From Portulaca oleracea (lineage: Eukaryota; Streptophyta; Magnoliopsida; Caryophyllales; Portulacaceae): a stretch of 64,000 nucleotides of DNA. The stretch spans positions 21,802,501-21,866,500 of the forward strand of contig CM055883.1 in assembly GCA_029582165.1 (NCBI GenBank). Reading direction: 5' to 3'. A program made the position numbers and the translations under genes. The notes below the pieces were generated by a model, which was given only the letters and a program-made list of their open reading frames with translations, was not told the DNA's origin and made no database searches. This document shows positions 1 through 12,027 of this stretch, piece after piece. Position 1 is the stretch's first letter. Each line of letters starts with the position of its first letter.

Positions 1-1020
1 GGTTTTGTTCTAAATGCCAACTCTCAGCACACTTGAGTGCGGCTCACTTCTCAGCAAGAGCAAAATCCGATCACATCAGATCAATGGCTAACTGGCAGCA
101 ACATACATGATCATGAACAGACTCAGAGACAAGTTACTCTAGACTGGGGCTCGCGCTACCTTTGTGACCATTGTTTATAACAATTTTCAGAGATAGCTTC
201 TAAGAGGGATGCCTACTCCCTATTCTACAAGGTCCTGGATCTTCATTTCCATTGACGTCCTAGTAGTCTCTTGAGAAAGAAAAAAGAAAGAGAAAGAAAG
301 AAGAAAAGAAGAAGAAAAGAAAAAAAAGAAAAAAAGAAAGAAGAAACAAAGAATAGAAAAGAAAGAAAAAAGATGAAAAGAAAACAGAGAGGCTAATTTG
401 AAAACCCTTTGGGCAAGTTAGGCAAAAGGAGAGATCGAGACTCACACTACGGATATATCAGACTTCCATCAGTGCAGCATAGGAAGCGATGCCTCCTTCT
501 ATTCCATGGTCTCCATACATCGCACCGTCAGTACATACAAAACTGGGGGCTCGCAAATCCCTAAGTCGCTCTCCAAAGCAGAACAGCATCATCCAGAGTG
601 TACACCAAACCGGGGGCTTGTCATACATCATCAAAGGTTTGCAAGCAATCAAGGTTGTCTACATGAGCATTCAAGAAGCACATCCTTTAGGCTTAACACC
701 TCCTCCATTATTCCTTGTCCCTTGGACCGAAATGTTTCTCATCCTGAATTTTCCTGAAATTCCCCACAAGTGGCCTTGATCCTTAGGAAGTCATTGTCTT
801 AGGAAAGCATTGTCCGAAAAAAAAAGAGTCATTGTCTTAGGAGATCATTGTCCTAGAAAAACGTTGTCTTAAGAAAACATTTTCCTAGAAAGTCATTGTC
901 TAAATAACGAGTCGGGGGGTTACCTGCATGTAGAGTTGCATGTATATAAGCATAAAGCATCATGTGTGTGTCCTATCTAAGCATAATAGGTTTTCATTGC
1001 ATCCATAAGTCGTGACAGTC

Positions 1021-1225
1021 TCATAGAGTCAGTTTGTCATGCATCGAGTCATTCTGTCATGCATCGAGTCATTCTGCCATGCATTGAGTCAGTCTGTCAT
1101 GTATTGAGTAAGTTTGTCATGCATCGAGTCATTATGTCATGCATCGAGTCATTCTGCCATGCATTGAGTCAGTCTGTCATGTATTGAGTCATTTTGTCGT
1201 GCATAAAGTCAATAGTCATGCATAA
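1021..1225. repeat. 20-bp tandem array with an 80-bp higher-order period
   Basis: About ten units of 20 bp, each close to GCATCGAGTCATTCTGTCAT, lie head to tail. The variants recur in the same order (units 2-5 match units 6-9), giving an 80-bp higher-order period. It lies in the 3' non-coding part of the plus-strand family A element. Confidence 0.85.
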
Positions 1226-1536
1226 ATGCATAATTGCATAAATTCTTATGTCAAAAAAAATGCATTGTTTAAAGAGTCTGGTAGACTAAATGCATGCATA
1301 CCTGCATATCAAAAAAATAAAAGGAAAAAAAAAGCAAAGAAGTGCCACATCAATGCTCCAGAATGCAACACTAGGGGCTGGTTAAGCCCGTAGGCCATCT
1401 CATTCAAGTCGGTCGGCGTGGTTCCCAATCACTAAGAGCAAGATTAAGAGCAATCTCTAATCCAACTCTAGTAGGTCAAGCTAGCATCCAACATCATCAC
1501 CTGTCCCATACGAAGGATAGAATCTTCATCCGCCAG

Positions 1537-1835
1537 ACACGAATGGCTATTGTCCGACACGAAGGACAAAATATTCATCATCCGCCAGACACGAATGGCG
1601 ATTGTCCGACACGAAGGACAAAATCTTCATCATCCGCTAGACACGAATGGCGACTTTCCGACACGAAGGACAGAATCTTCATCATCCGCCAGACACGAAT
1701 GGCAATTGTCCAACACGAAGGACAAAATCTTTCTCAGCCAGACATGAATGGCAATTGTCCGACATGAAAGACAACATCCTCTTCATCTAAACACGAATGG
1801 AACCTGTCCAACACGAAGGACAAACTCTTCACATG
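1537..1835. repeat. 52-bp tandem array (six units)
   Basis: Units begin ACACGAATGG at 1537, 1589, 1641 and 1693, exactly 52 bp apart, followed by two diverged and slightly shorter units at about 1742 and 1791. Each unit holds two related half-units (ACACGAATGG and ACACGAAGGA). The open frames across the array are a by-product of the repeat. Confidence 0.88.
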
Positions 1836-2300
1836 ACTAATACGGATCGGCGACCGGGCGAAATTCAAGAATCCATGTTCCCCCAGTTGAATTCACTCAT
1901 GCAACCATGAGCAAAGAAGATGTTGGCATCTATGCGCTTAAAGCAAAATTTGAAGTATCATTTACTTTGAATTCAACTTAAAGTGCTGAAACAAGCAGTA
2001 GCATGCAAGTTGTTTCAACAACAACATGCTATAAAAAGAAGCTTGCAGAAGAAATAAAGCATACCGAGGAATAAGAGCAGAAGAAGCCATCGCTTCTCGA
2101 TAAAAGCTGAGAATACAAAAAACAAGAAAATCCAAAAAACAAGAAGAAGGCCAAGAAGAAGCTCCAATTTGTGATCACAAGAGTTCGATTCACACAGCCA
2201 CATGTCATGCCATCATTTGCCTAGGCTCAAGTCTGATCGGCCTTGGGGCTATCTACAAAAATTGCAAGCAAGTTTATCTCTCGCATGGCCCGCAATGGCT

Positions 2301-2490
2301 AGAGCGAATGCAAAGATTCCTCTCTTCTCTCTAGTGTCCGGCCGGCCTAAAGAAAAAAGGAGCCTTTGTCTTTTCTCCATGCTTGTTTCCAAGGGCCCGA
2401 GTAAATGCAAAGATTCCTCTCTTTTCTCTAGCGTCCGTTTGGCCTAGGGAAAGAAGGAGCCTTTGTCTTTTCTCCATGCTTGTTTCAAAG
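2301..2490. repeat. Tandem pair of about 97 bp
   Basis: Two adjacent copies share the starts GCAAAGATTCCTCTCTT (2310 and 2407) and the later string GGAGCCTTTGTCTTTTCTCC. They belong to the same repeat-rich 3' region of the plus-strand family A element. Confidence 0.75.
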
Positions 2491-2689
2491 GGTTGAAGCT
2501 TGTACATTGTCAAGGAGGAGCACGACTAAGTGTGCTTTACAAGGAGAGGTGGTCTTCTCAAGACTAGAACACCAAGTCCTCTAACAAAGAGCATTTTCCC
2601 AATGATCATGCTAACATAAACTGAGGAAAATAAGAGTCATCGGCATCACGTCCGGCCAAGTCTCCATGCATTGAATTGCCACCGAAAAT

Positions 2690-3340
2690 CAAAATCAGAG
2701 CCACCGGCAGAATTCGGTGCAATCTCAACAATAAGATTCGTCAACATCAGCCTCGACGAAACCTCAGGAATAATAGCCGCTGGCATCGCTCCCAAAGAAG
2801 TCTCATCGGCATCAAAAATTCTATCATCATCAGAAAATCCAAAAACAGGGTAGCCAATCGGCATAAGTCCCCATCGGCAATAGAGTCACCGACATTGAAA
2901 TCGGTGAAGTCTCAACATCAGGGCCATCGGCAGAGTTCCTTTGGCCTCCGGGCCAGTTGTGTACGGTTGGTCGGCTTCCCTCACGCCCGTTAGTCCGCAT
3001 TTGGCCTCGCGTTCAGTTTGTCATCATCATCAACGGCTTCTAGCCTGCGGTCCAGTTTGTCATCATCATCATCATCATCATCAACGGCTTCCAGCCTCAC
3101 GTCAGGTTAGTCTCAGCATCTGGCCTCGCGTCCAGTTTGTCACCACTATCATCGTCATCATCAAAAAGACCAAAAACAGGGTTGCCAATCGGCATAAGTC
3201 TCCATCAGCATCAGAGCCACCGGCAGAGTTTCAGTGAAGTCTCAACAACCAAGGCCATTGGCAGAGTTTCGATGCAGTCCCAATCCTGAGCCACCGGCAG
3301 AGTTTCGGTGAAGTCTCAACCCCCAGGGCCATTGACATCG
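2690..3340. repeat. Degenerate CCACCGGCAGAG-type repeats with ATC runs
   Basis: The string CCACCGGCAGAG and its variants recur, followed by GTGAAGTCTCAACA and GGGCCATYGGC, with units of roughly 75 bp. At 2940-3170 they are interspersed with GGCCTCGCGTCCAGTTTGTC copies and short CAT/ATC runs. The repeat is too degraded to set unit edges. Confidence 0.6.
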
Positions 3341-3388
3341 CGATTGATGATGTCCCTCGGCATTGAACATGCCAACAATCATCAACAT

Positions 3389-3495
3389 CGACACCGAGAA
3401 AGACTGGAAACGACACCGGGAAAGACTGGAAACGACACCGGGAAAGACTGGAACCGACACCGGGAAAGACTTGAAACGATACTGGGAAAGACTAG
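3389..3495. repeat. 22-bp tandem array (five units)
   Basis: Five head-to-tail copies of CGACACCGGGAAAGACTGGA plus two bases start at 3389, 3411, 3433, 3455 and 3477. The last two units are the most diverged. Confidence 0.85.
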
Positions 3496-3978
3496 AAAAT
3501 CAGCACCAACATCCAAGAGCCATCTACATCATGACCGATGAAGTCTCTCCAGCGAGTAGAGCATCATTCTTGCTCGAGATCACCTATCGGCGCAAGTTTG
3601 CCAACCGCGACACAAGACTTAGCTTCCAAGTGTCAGCCCACACCTTCAAGTAGGACGCCTTCAGCGCCCGAGATCATCCGAGTAGGATGTCATCAGATGT
3701 CCAAGATCACTTCAAGTAGGGCATCATTGTCGCCTGAGATCAGCGCACGATACGCAAAACTCATCAACAATCAAGTAGAGCATCATACTTGCTCGAGATC
3801 ATCCCCTACAAAGGCGCATGCCGCCCACAACTGCGATGCAGGACTCAGCTTCCAAGCATCACCCTAGGCTTTGCACTCCAAAGTCATATCCACAGGCTTT
3901 GTACCACAAAGTCATATCCCAATCGGTGTCCATCAATTCAAGTCTACTTTGATTTTCGTCCTATCCTCGGACTCAATC

Positions 3979-3993
3979 AAAGTGGGGGCTATC
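3979..3993 (+). other. Polypurine tract before the family A 3' LTR
   Basis: The sequence AAAGTGGGGGCT lies directly upstream of the LTR start TGTAGACACC. A G-rich purine run in this place is the expected primer site for plus-strand DNA synthesis. It sets both the orientation and the left LTR edge. Confidence 0.75.
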
Positions 3994-4046
3994 TGTAGAC
4001 ACCGGATTTTGGCACATGAATATATAGCATATCTCAAGGCAAAAAT

Positions 4047-4121
4047 GAAGAAGAAGAAGAAGAAGAAGAAGAAGAAGAAGAAGAAGAAGAAGAAGAAGAA
4101 GAAGAAGAAGAAGAAGAAGAA
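4047..4121. repeat. (GAA)n microsatellite, 25 units
   Basis: An uninterrupted run of GAA triplets, just inside the LTR. The matching place in the reverse copy (about 17495-17520) has only an imperfect short A/G-rich run, so the expansion is specific to this copy. Confidence 0.95.
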
Positions 4122-4608
4122 CACAGTCGATAAGCTAGATTTTAGCATAGATTTTATGTACTTTTAATGTAATTTTTATTATTTCCTCTTTGTATATTTT
4201 TTTTTAGCTAGAAAAATTAGGAAATTAGAAAATAAGGGATGCCAAGCCATGCAAGCCATGCAAGCCATAAGATCAAGTGCCAGAGTTCGCGAGATCGAAT
4301 CCTCACAAAAACACCCAAAAACAACTCTCAAAAGCTAAATAAACATTTGCTCATTCCGTCCAGTGTGAATGGCAGCTTCCCTAGGTTGGTTGACTTCACA
4401 CTCCACCGTCCATGCATGCATGGACGAAACTGGTGCCTCCCCCCTAGCGTAGTGGCCGACAGGCCTACACGATGACCACATGTGGTCAAATGACCACGTC
4501 TTGTCGTCCATTATCATACATCTCCCCGTTACTGCCTTGTTATCTGCATTGTTGATTACCAAGGACGAATGCATGCATGTGCATATGTATCCACTCCCTC
4601 CTAAAGCC

Positions 4609-4616
4609 TATAAATA
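4609..4616 (+). promoter_or_regulatory. TATA box of the family A LTR
   Basis: TATAAATA stands in the context AAAGCCTATAAATAC. The same context is present in the minus-strand LTR at 16843-16850, so it is conserved between diverged copies, as expected for the U3 promoter. Confidence 0.6.
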
Positions 4617-7429
4617 CTACCCCTCTCAACACTCATTTCACTCAATCATTCACTCATTCTTCCCCTCCTACACTCTCATCCTCCATCTCTCAATTCTCTC
4701 ATCTCTCTAATCTCTCCATTCTAGTTATCATTCTACCACCATTTTCTCTATCACTTTTCTACCATTTTCTTATCATCATAATCTCCATATCTTCATCATC
4801 TTAAACCTCTCATCCATATTCTCATACTATCCTCACCATTCTTACATAAAAAGCCTCACAAAATTATCCTAAAACACCACAAAAAGAGCATTTTCCTACC
4901 CCTTTTCTTATCCCTTTTCCATACTTTTCTTCATCCACTTTTGGCACCATTTTGGCATATTCAAGAGGAGTATTCAAGGTATCCAAAGGCTACTACAACA
5001 AAGGCTAGGCAAGGCTTCCCTTCAAAAGGCATAATGTAAGCTTTTAAATGTTTCCTCTTTATGTAAATAAAGTGTACATATTGTATTTTCTTTCATTCTT
5101 ATTTGTTGCATGTTCAATGAAGTAATTCTATAAAGTTCTTATTTATTTCCCTTCCAAACTTTGTCAAAAGCACATTTTAAACTTTTAGTAGAGTCTTTCC
5201 TTTTGTGAGAGGCGAACTCTTAAAGTTTACTTTTCGAGTTCGTAGCCTTACCCCCGAATCCATTCTTGGGTTTCGCAGGCGGAGTTTTTCTTTCTTTTAT
5301 TTTTGGTTTTGTCTTGGCTTTTCCCATAAAATGTCGGGTGGCGACTCCCATTTCGAACTAAAATACATCGAGGATTGCATAAACAATGGTTAACGTGGCT
5401 TTACAACATATCAATGCAACTTTAGGGTTTTCTCTCTCATATTTCTAAATAATAGTTGCATAAATCACTCTTTTCCGAGCTTAACATCTAAACGAGCAAA
5501 TTGGATTAAATTTAGAGGAGTTGGGAACAAGTGGATGTTCACTATTAAAGGTTTAATTCGATGACTCATAAAATGCATAAGTAAAGGGAAAGTGATTTTA
5601 CAAAATATTATTCATGAAATGTAAGGTTGATTTCCTTAAAGAGTTTTTTCAAAGGTTAAACCCCAGCACAAATCACCGAATCACACCCCAATCCAACGTG
5701 GACGTTCGGAAGCCCGAACGGCGAGGGAAAATGTCCACAGTCTGACAGAAGGAAAATGGAAAATGGAGGGTTAGCGATGGTGATAGAAATCCAGGGTTTC
5801 CTCTCCTTTTGCCTAGCCCGCCCAAGTGGGTTTTTGGACTAGCTTTTATTCTCTCTTTTTTTTATTCTCTCAAAGACCAATTTATTAAACGACGAAACTC
5901 TCTAAAGTGAAAATATTAGGTCGGGCCTCGAAGAGGTTCTCCTACGTATCTAAGGTGGAATCAGGCTAGTCGTAGTTCTTTGAGCGCAGCTTTGATGGGT
6001 AGTGCCTTGAGGAAGGCTTAATGGTTCGGAAAGATGGCTATTGAGGCAGGTTATGGATGGTTATGAAGGCGTATGAAGGTTATTGAAGGCTGAAAGGTAT
6101 GATGAGGTGTATGGATGATGAGGTGATCAATGGGATTTTTTTCTGGTGTGCATGACACTTATTTCCGCCTTCTAATTCTTATTCTCCCTCCTTTCTTTCT
6201 TTCTTTCCTTTTTTTTTCCTTCCTCAGCGTTTTTTTTATCTTCCTTCCCCCCCCCCCCCCCCTCTTTTCTTTTGTTATCTCTCTCTATTCTTTCGCCATC
6301 CCTCTCAACTTTTTTTTCGTTTTCTCTTTTTTTTCTTTTTCTTTCGTTTTTTTTTTTTGAACTCCTTTCTTTTGAACTCCTTTTTTCGAACTCCTTCACA
6401 AGTTGCCTCCTGTTCTTCCTTGGTCATAACATACTTTTTGGATTTGGTTTAATGAATGAAAGGGTTTTGAAAAGGTTGAGGTTTGATGGAAAAGGCTAGA
6501 AATGTAAATGATAGGTAGTAAGTGGTAGGTCGAGCTTGGATGAAAAGACGAGGGTAATGTGGTTGGTGAAATAAAGGTTGGGCAGAAGCCCCCTGTCCTC
6601 GACACGTTTGTTTAAGTTGTAGCATTTCTAATGAGGAGCGCTCACTTCAGAGAGATTATGGGACTTGGTCTTTCCTGACAACACTCTCTCCTTTGACTCA
6701 GTCTGCTTGGATGGGAATGCAGGCTGACTTCTCTCATCAATTTTATTCTCTCCTTTTGCTTGGCTTGCCTCAATGAGGTTTTCAAACCGGCCACTCTATA
6801 GTTTTTCACTCCTTTTTTTTATTGTTTTTTTTTTTAATTTTTCTTTTCCTCTCTAACCCTGGATTCAAGAAAATGAAAGGATGGGAACAAGGTGTAAGAC
6901 AAAAATGGACAGATAAGAGAAGATGAATTTTTCAGACTTGGTTTATAAGGATGGTGAATAGACGATAGAACTTTTCAACTCAAATCAGAAACACATGCAC
7001 GAGATTCTATTTGAACAAATAACAATAAGAGCAACTAAATTTAAGACATGAATTATGAATTAACTCTTAACTCTAATAGACTTCGGAAGCAAAATGCTTG
7101 ACTACCATGAATGTAGCTAACTCTAAGGCTCCTTTGATAATGCGCCCTCCCTGTCTTCGTATGGGGAATCCATGCTCTATTTGGTCCTTTGTGCTGCTTT
7201 TGGTAGGGGCAGTTCCCTAACTGGATCATGTCCTCAATCTTATTCTTCAAAGTCCAACCATTCTTTGTGTCATGTCCCCAGGATCTATTGCAGTTGTAAA
7301 ATTTCTTGTCGCCCCACTACTCCCTTTATTGTTCGCTCAAGCCTTCACCTTGACACTAGAAAAAAATGAAGAAAAACCCATCCCCATGCATGCATGTCCT
7401 AAATTACCTATGTGAGACTTCATAAAACT

Positions 7430-8990
7430 GAAAAATGATTGTTTGCTGACTCGAGAGAGACTCACCCAGGACATGGGTTTGAATATGCTAATTGACCTAC
7501 ATGGGACTTCTTAGGACGCAAGACTTCTATATGCTGACTTAAGGGAATGGCTTACCCACGACATGGGTCTATATGTCCTAAAATCTATATGAGAATTCCT
7601 AAAATGCAAATGCATATATGTTGACCCTTGAAGACTAACCTATGACATGGGTTTACACTAGACTTCCTAAAAAAAAAAAAAAGACACTCACATGATATGC
7701 CAACACGAAAAAAAGACTCACCCATGATATGCGTGTGCGCTGGACTTCCTAAACAAAAGACAGGTATCTACATGACGACTCTAGACACATACTTACCCAT
7801 GGCTTAGACCTTATACTAGAATTTCTACAAAAAGAAAAATACTTATATGCTAACTCTAGACAAAGACACACCCATGACATGGGTTTGTAATTGACAACCT
7901 TAAAGTGAAAGACACATGCTGACTTAGGAAAAGACCTACCCACGACTTAAACTCTATATGAGACTCTCTAAGGAATGAAAACACTTACCTGCTAACTTAA
8001 GAAACGACTTAACGACCCTACCCATGGCATGGGGTTTACTTTGGACTAATAGACTCACATCGACTTAAGAAAAGATTCACTAATGACACGGACCTTACAT
8101 GCAACTTCCTAATAACTGAAAGACCCTTACGTGTTAACCCGAGAAACGACTCAATGACTCACTTATGATTTGTAGGACCTAAACCCTGTATGAGGCTTCT
8201 TAAAGAATGAAAGACACTTACACAATGACTTTAAAACAAAAACTTACCCATGATCTGGGTTTACATTGAACTTTCTAAAAATGATAGATGCATATTGACT
8301 CAAGAAAAGACTCGCCTATGACCTAGACCTCGTATGAAAACTTTCTAAAGAATGCAAGACACTTACATGCAGACATTAACACAAAGACTCATCCTAGACC
8401 TAGGTTTACATTGAACTTCCTAAAAATGGAACACTCATGTTGACCCAAGAAAAGACACACACATGACATAGACTCACATTTGACTTCCTAGAAATGAAAG
8501 ACACATATTGACTTAGGAAAAGACTGGCCTAGGACCTAAACCTTATATACGACTTCCTAAAGAATAAAAAACACTTACATGGTGACTCTAAAACAAAGAC
8601 TTTCCTATGACCTGGGTTTGCGTACCCTATATACCTATATAAGACCCCTTAAAGAATGCAAGACACTTACATGCAGACTCTAAAACAAAGACTTTCCTAC
8701 GACCTGGGTTTGCATACCCTATACACCTATATAAGACCCCTGAAAGAATGCAAGACATTTACATGCAGACTCTAAAACAAAGACTTACCCATAACCTGGG
8801 TTTACTAGACTATACATGATATGACACCTCCTAACGTGTAAGACACCTATATATTGACTCAAGAAGCGACTAAACTGTGACGCACGTTGGCGTGTCCTAA
8901 CCTATATGAAACGTCCTAAAGAACGAGAGACACTTATTTACTGACTCAGGAACGCTTAACCTCTATGACTCTGAGACAAACAACAACACT
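7430..8990. repeat. Field of degenerate repeats around GACTCACCCATGACATGGG
   Basis: Short phrases recur dozens of times: GACTYACCCAYGACMTGGGT, GACTTCCTAAA, AAGACACTTACATG. The units are uneven, from 60 to 110 bp. The best-preserved part is a 92-bp unit at 8572, 8664 and 8756. This looks like an old tandem array in which later local amplification made the 92-bp triplet. Confidence 0.65.
8572..8820. repeat. 92-bp tandem repeat (about 2.7 units)
   Basis: Two near-identical units start ACTTACATG at 8572 and 8664, with a third, truncated unit from 8756. Each contains CTCTAAAACAAAGACTT and TATATAAGACCCC. Confidence 0.8.
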
Positions 8991-9719
8991 TTTTTTACAA
9001 CAAGAGCATTATAAAGGGCCGGATAAAGTCAAACATAGCGAGTCAACATAAGTTGGAAACCGCAAGTGAGTGTTTCTCAATTCGGATGGGCTTAAGCCAC
9101 AAGCCGACCATTTTAAGGAGAATCTGTCACTAGAACTAACAAACTTGTGTTAACTCAAGCTAAATTGGCTATTACGCGGACTAGAATAATGCTCGATGAA
9201 CTGACGACCTGACTTCTAGACTTCTATCTACACACTTTTTTATTTAAGACTCGACATATTTATTTATTTACACTCAGGGAAAGTGGATGTTGTAAAAGAC
9301 TGAATAAAGCCATCAAAAGGTGAGTTAAAACAGACTTATAAACTCAATTATTAAATCCAACATGGGTGGGCTTACCAACGGGTCGACCATGGATTTTGTT
9401 TTAGACTTAATAATCGAATCTATAAATTTATTTTCTCTAACCTTGAGACTATTACGCGAGCTAGAACAACACTCATTGACTTTGTTTTATTATTAATCAT
9501 TTTCTATGGACCCAAAATAAGAGAATACTGAGAAGGGCCGAATAAAACCATCAAAGGTGAGTTAAAATGAATCGATAAACAAGGTCGATTAACCTTTAAA
9601 ACGGATAGGCCTCAAAACCAGGCCAGCCATAAAATTTAAGGTTAATTAATCGAGTTTATAAATTCATTTCTTTTCGAACCCAATGATTATTACGCGGACT
9701 AAAACAGTATCTCAAAATT

Positions 9720-9985
9720 AATTTCGACTCTAACGAAGACTCAACAAACACAAACATAAACACATATTTACACTTAACAAAGACTCAAAACACGTGTTAA
9801 CAAAAACCTAACAAAGACTGAAACACATATTTACACTTAACAAAGACTCAAAACGCGTGTTAACAAAACCCTAAAAAGACTCAAACATGTATTAACAAAA
9901 ACCTAAGAAAGAATCAAAACACGTGTTAACAAAATCCTAACAAAGACTTAAACACGTGGCAAAGACTCAACAAATTCAAACATGT
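9720..9985. repeat. Short tandem repeat with ACACGTGTTAACAAAA core
   Basis: About seven irregular units contain AACAAAGACTCAAA and ACACGTGTTAACAAAA (30-60 bp spacing). They lead directly into the CACATR array that interrupts the A-B-C repeat. Confidence 0.7.
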
Positions 9986-10290
9986 GGTTACACAGACACA
10001 TACACATACATAAACACATACACATGCACAAACACATGCACATACACATACACATGCACATGCACATACACATACACATACACATGCACAGACGCATGCA
10101 CATACACATACACATGCACATACACATACACATGCACATACACATGCACATGCACATGCACAGACACATACACATACACATGCACATGCACATGCACAGA
10201 CACAGACACATGCACAAACACATGCAGAGACACATACACATGCACATACACATGCATAAACACATGCACAGACACATCCATATGCACATA
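9985..10290. repeat. CACATR hexamer array
   Basis: About 300 bp of CACATA and CACATG hexamers with occasional CACAAA, CACAGA and ATAAAC variants. Because the period is six, no frame meets a stop, and both strands show long His/Met or Cys/Met frames. These are not genes. Confidence 0.92.
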
Positions 10291-12027
10291 TTTACACAGT
10301 CTACAACACACTTTATCTTCTTTACGGACCTAACTCTATATGGACCCCTAGGACAACTGATCATTATAAAGAGCCGAATAAAGCCAAACATGGCGAATTA
10401 GGATCGAGTATGGGAGTACAAGTCAGTGTTTCTCAATTCAGATGGACCCTATCCACAGGCTGACCATTTTAAGGAGAATTCGTAACTTAGACTGCCTACA
10501 CAGACCAACTCGAGCCATGCTGACTATTACACGGACTAGAATAATGATCGACAGGACTGACAGTCCGACACTTTTCTATACATTTTTTATTCTATTTGTT
10601 TAAGAAAGCGGATATCGTAAAGGACTGGATAAAACCAACAACAGGCGACTTGTAATTAGTTTACGGAATTAATTGCCAAATCCAATATGGTTGGGCCTAA
10701 CCACGGGTCGTCCATAAGTATGATGAATTCAATAATTAATTCGATAAACTGATTTACTCGAGGTCGGTGATTATTATGCAGTCTAAAACTTTATCCCCTA
10801 ACTTTTGTTTGATTTATTAGTCAGATTTTTTAGACTTAAGGACAACTAATCATTACAAGAGGCCGAATAAAGTGAAGCATGGCGAATCAAGCCCAAGTCA
10901 ATGAGCACAAATCAGTGTTTCTCAATTCGGATGGGCCCCATCCACAGGTCGACCGTTTTAAGGAGAATCCGTAATTTGGGCTACTGACTCAGACTTAATT
11001 CAAGCCATGTTGACTGCCATGCGGACTAAAGTAACGATTGACTGGACCAACGACCCTTCTTTCTACTTCGTTTTTTATTTATTACCGAAAAGCAAGTATC
11101 ATAAAGGACTGAATAAAACCAGCAACGAGCGAGTTATAATTGTTTTAGGGACTTAATTGCCAAATCTGATATGGTTGGGCCTAACCACGGGCCGGTCATA
11201 AGTGTGACAGATTCGATAATTAAGTCGATAAATTAATTTACTCTAGCACGGTGATTATTATGCAGTCTAAGACATTACCCACTAACTTTGTTTTGACTTT
11301 TAATCAGGTTTATTGGACCTTCATTAAGAAGATGTCGCAAAGGGCCATATAGAATCATCAAAGGCGAGTTGAGTTTACTTTATGAACCAAGACAATTAAC
11401 CTTTATAGATAAATGGGCTCAACCACTGGGTTAACCATAATTATTTTGAGGTTAATTAACTTAGTTGGTAAACATGACTCTTCTCCGCCCAATGACTACT
11501 ATACGGACTAGAACAACACTCCTAAACTTGGGTTGGCTCTTTACAACGAAACTAAACACATAGCACATAGCATACATATGAACAAGGGGTATCCTAAACC
11601 AAGGCTCTATGTACAAAGGGGTTTATGGGCTGGATAAGGCTTAGCGGCTCATGTACTCGCCCCGGTACATTCTTGTTGTAAAGGCAACCTGAATGTGTGG
11701 GGTGTTGCTCTTGGAGGCTCGTGTGGAGACCTCGTAGAGTGATGCATGAGTGGATGTGGTGACTAATGCTCTCTCGTTGTAAGTGCACCAATTGAGTATA
11801 GCCGGTCCGGCATCCCATGGGTTATTTTTGTGGTTTAAAGAGAAAAAACTTAATACCGCCTATTTACGTGCTCCTACGACATATCACATGTCAAGGGAGT
11901 GCCCCGGTATATGCAATGCATTATGCCTAAAAAGAATGACTTAATAATATAAAGTGAAATTCATTTTCCTTCCAAAAATTTTAAAGCACACTAAACTTTT
12001 TTCAAGTTTTACCCACTTTAAGAAAAA

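Larger units (their letters stand above)
1..5739 (+). mobile_element. Family A LTR element, plus-strand copy: 3' non-coding region and 3' LTR
   Basis: The copy runs off the left edge. It is recognised from a purine-rich tract directly followed by an LTR that begins TGTAGACACC at 3994 and ends TGTCCACA at 5739. The same LTR recurs in reverse orientation at 12054-17568. Similarity between the two stops exactly after TGTCCACA: this copy continues into unrelated sequence, the other into a primer binding site, so this one is a 3' LTR. Positions 1-3978 hold no recognisable protein domain but several tandem arrays. That layout fits the long repeat-rich 3' untranslated region known from the Tat/Ogre lineage of Ty3/gypsy. 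The lineage is inferred, because no gag or pol of this copy lies in the window. Confidence 0.7.
3994..5739 (+). repeat. Family A LTR (3' LTR, plus strand)
   Basis: This 1746-bp LTR starts TGTAGACACC and ends TGTCCACA. It contains a long GAA microsatellite near its start, a TATA box at 4609-4616 that is conserved in the reverse copy, and a pyrimidine-rich stretch (about 4620-4960) downstream of it. The segment 5205-5393 matches 12366-12584 on the other strand, which looks coding but is LTR sequence in both places. The 5' LTR of this copy is outside the window, so its target duplication cannot be checked; the right flank begins GTCTG. Confidence 0.8.
9005..11525. repeat. Higher-order tandem repeat with three unit types (A, B, C)
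   Basis: Eight related units of about 200-250 bp share the start phrase GACTGAATAAARCCA or GGGCCGAATAAA and the end phrase ATTAYGCGGACTAGAAC. Type A (about 9008, 10363, 10845) carries GTGTTTCTCAATTCGGATGG. Type B (about 9276, 10605, 11090) carries GGGCCTAACCACGGGTCG. Type C (about 9520, 11330) carries RGGCGAGTTRARWTKA and AACCTTTA. The order is A-B-C, then an interruption (9720-10360), then A-B and A-B-C. The shared ends show that all three types derive from one monomer. Confidence 0.75.

Noticed and set aside
1021..1835. Regular short repeats resembling a CRISPR array
   Set aside because: Units are contiguous without unique spacers, and the setting is a plant genome.
5205..5393. Similar frames at 5205-5393 (plus) and 12366-12584 (minus), which could suggest a conserved small gene
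   Set aside because: Both are the same position in family A LTRs. The similarity is due to the repeat, and the frames differ in length and ends.
9948..10401. Long His/Met- and Cys/Met-rich frames on both strands
   Set aside because: They are produced by the CACATR hexamer array, whose period of six keeps all frames free of stops.
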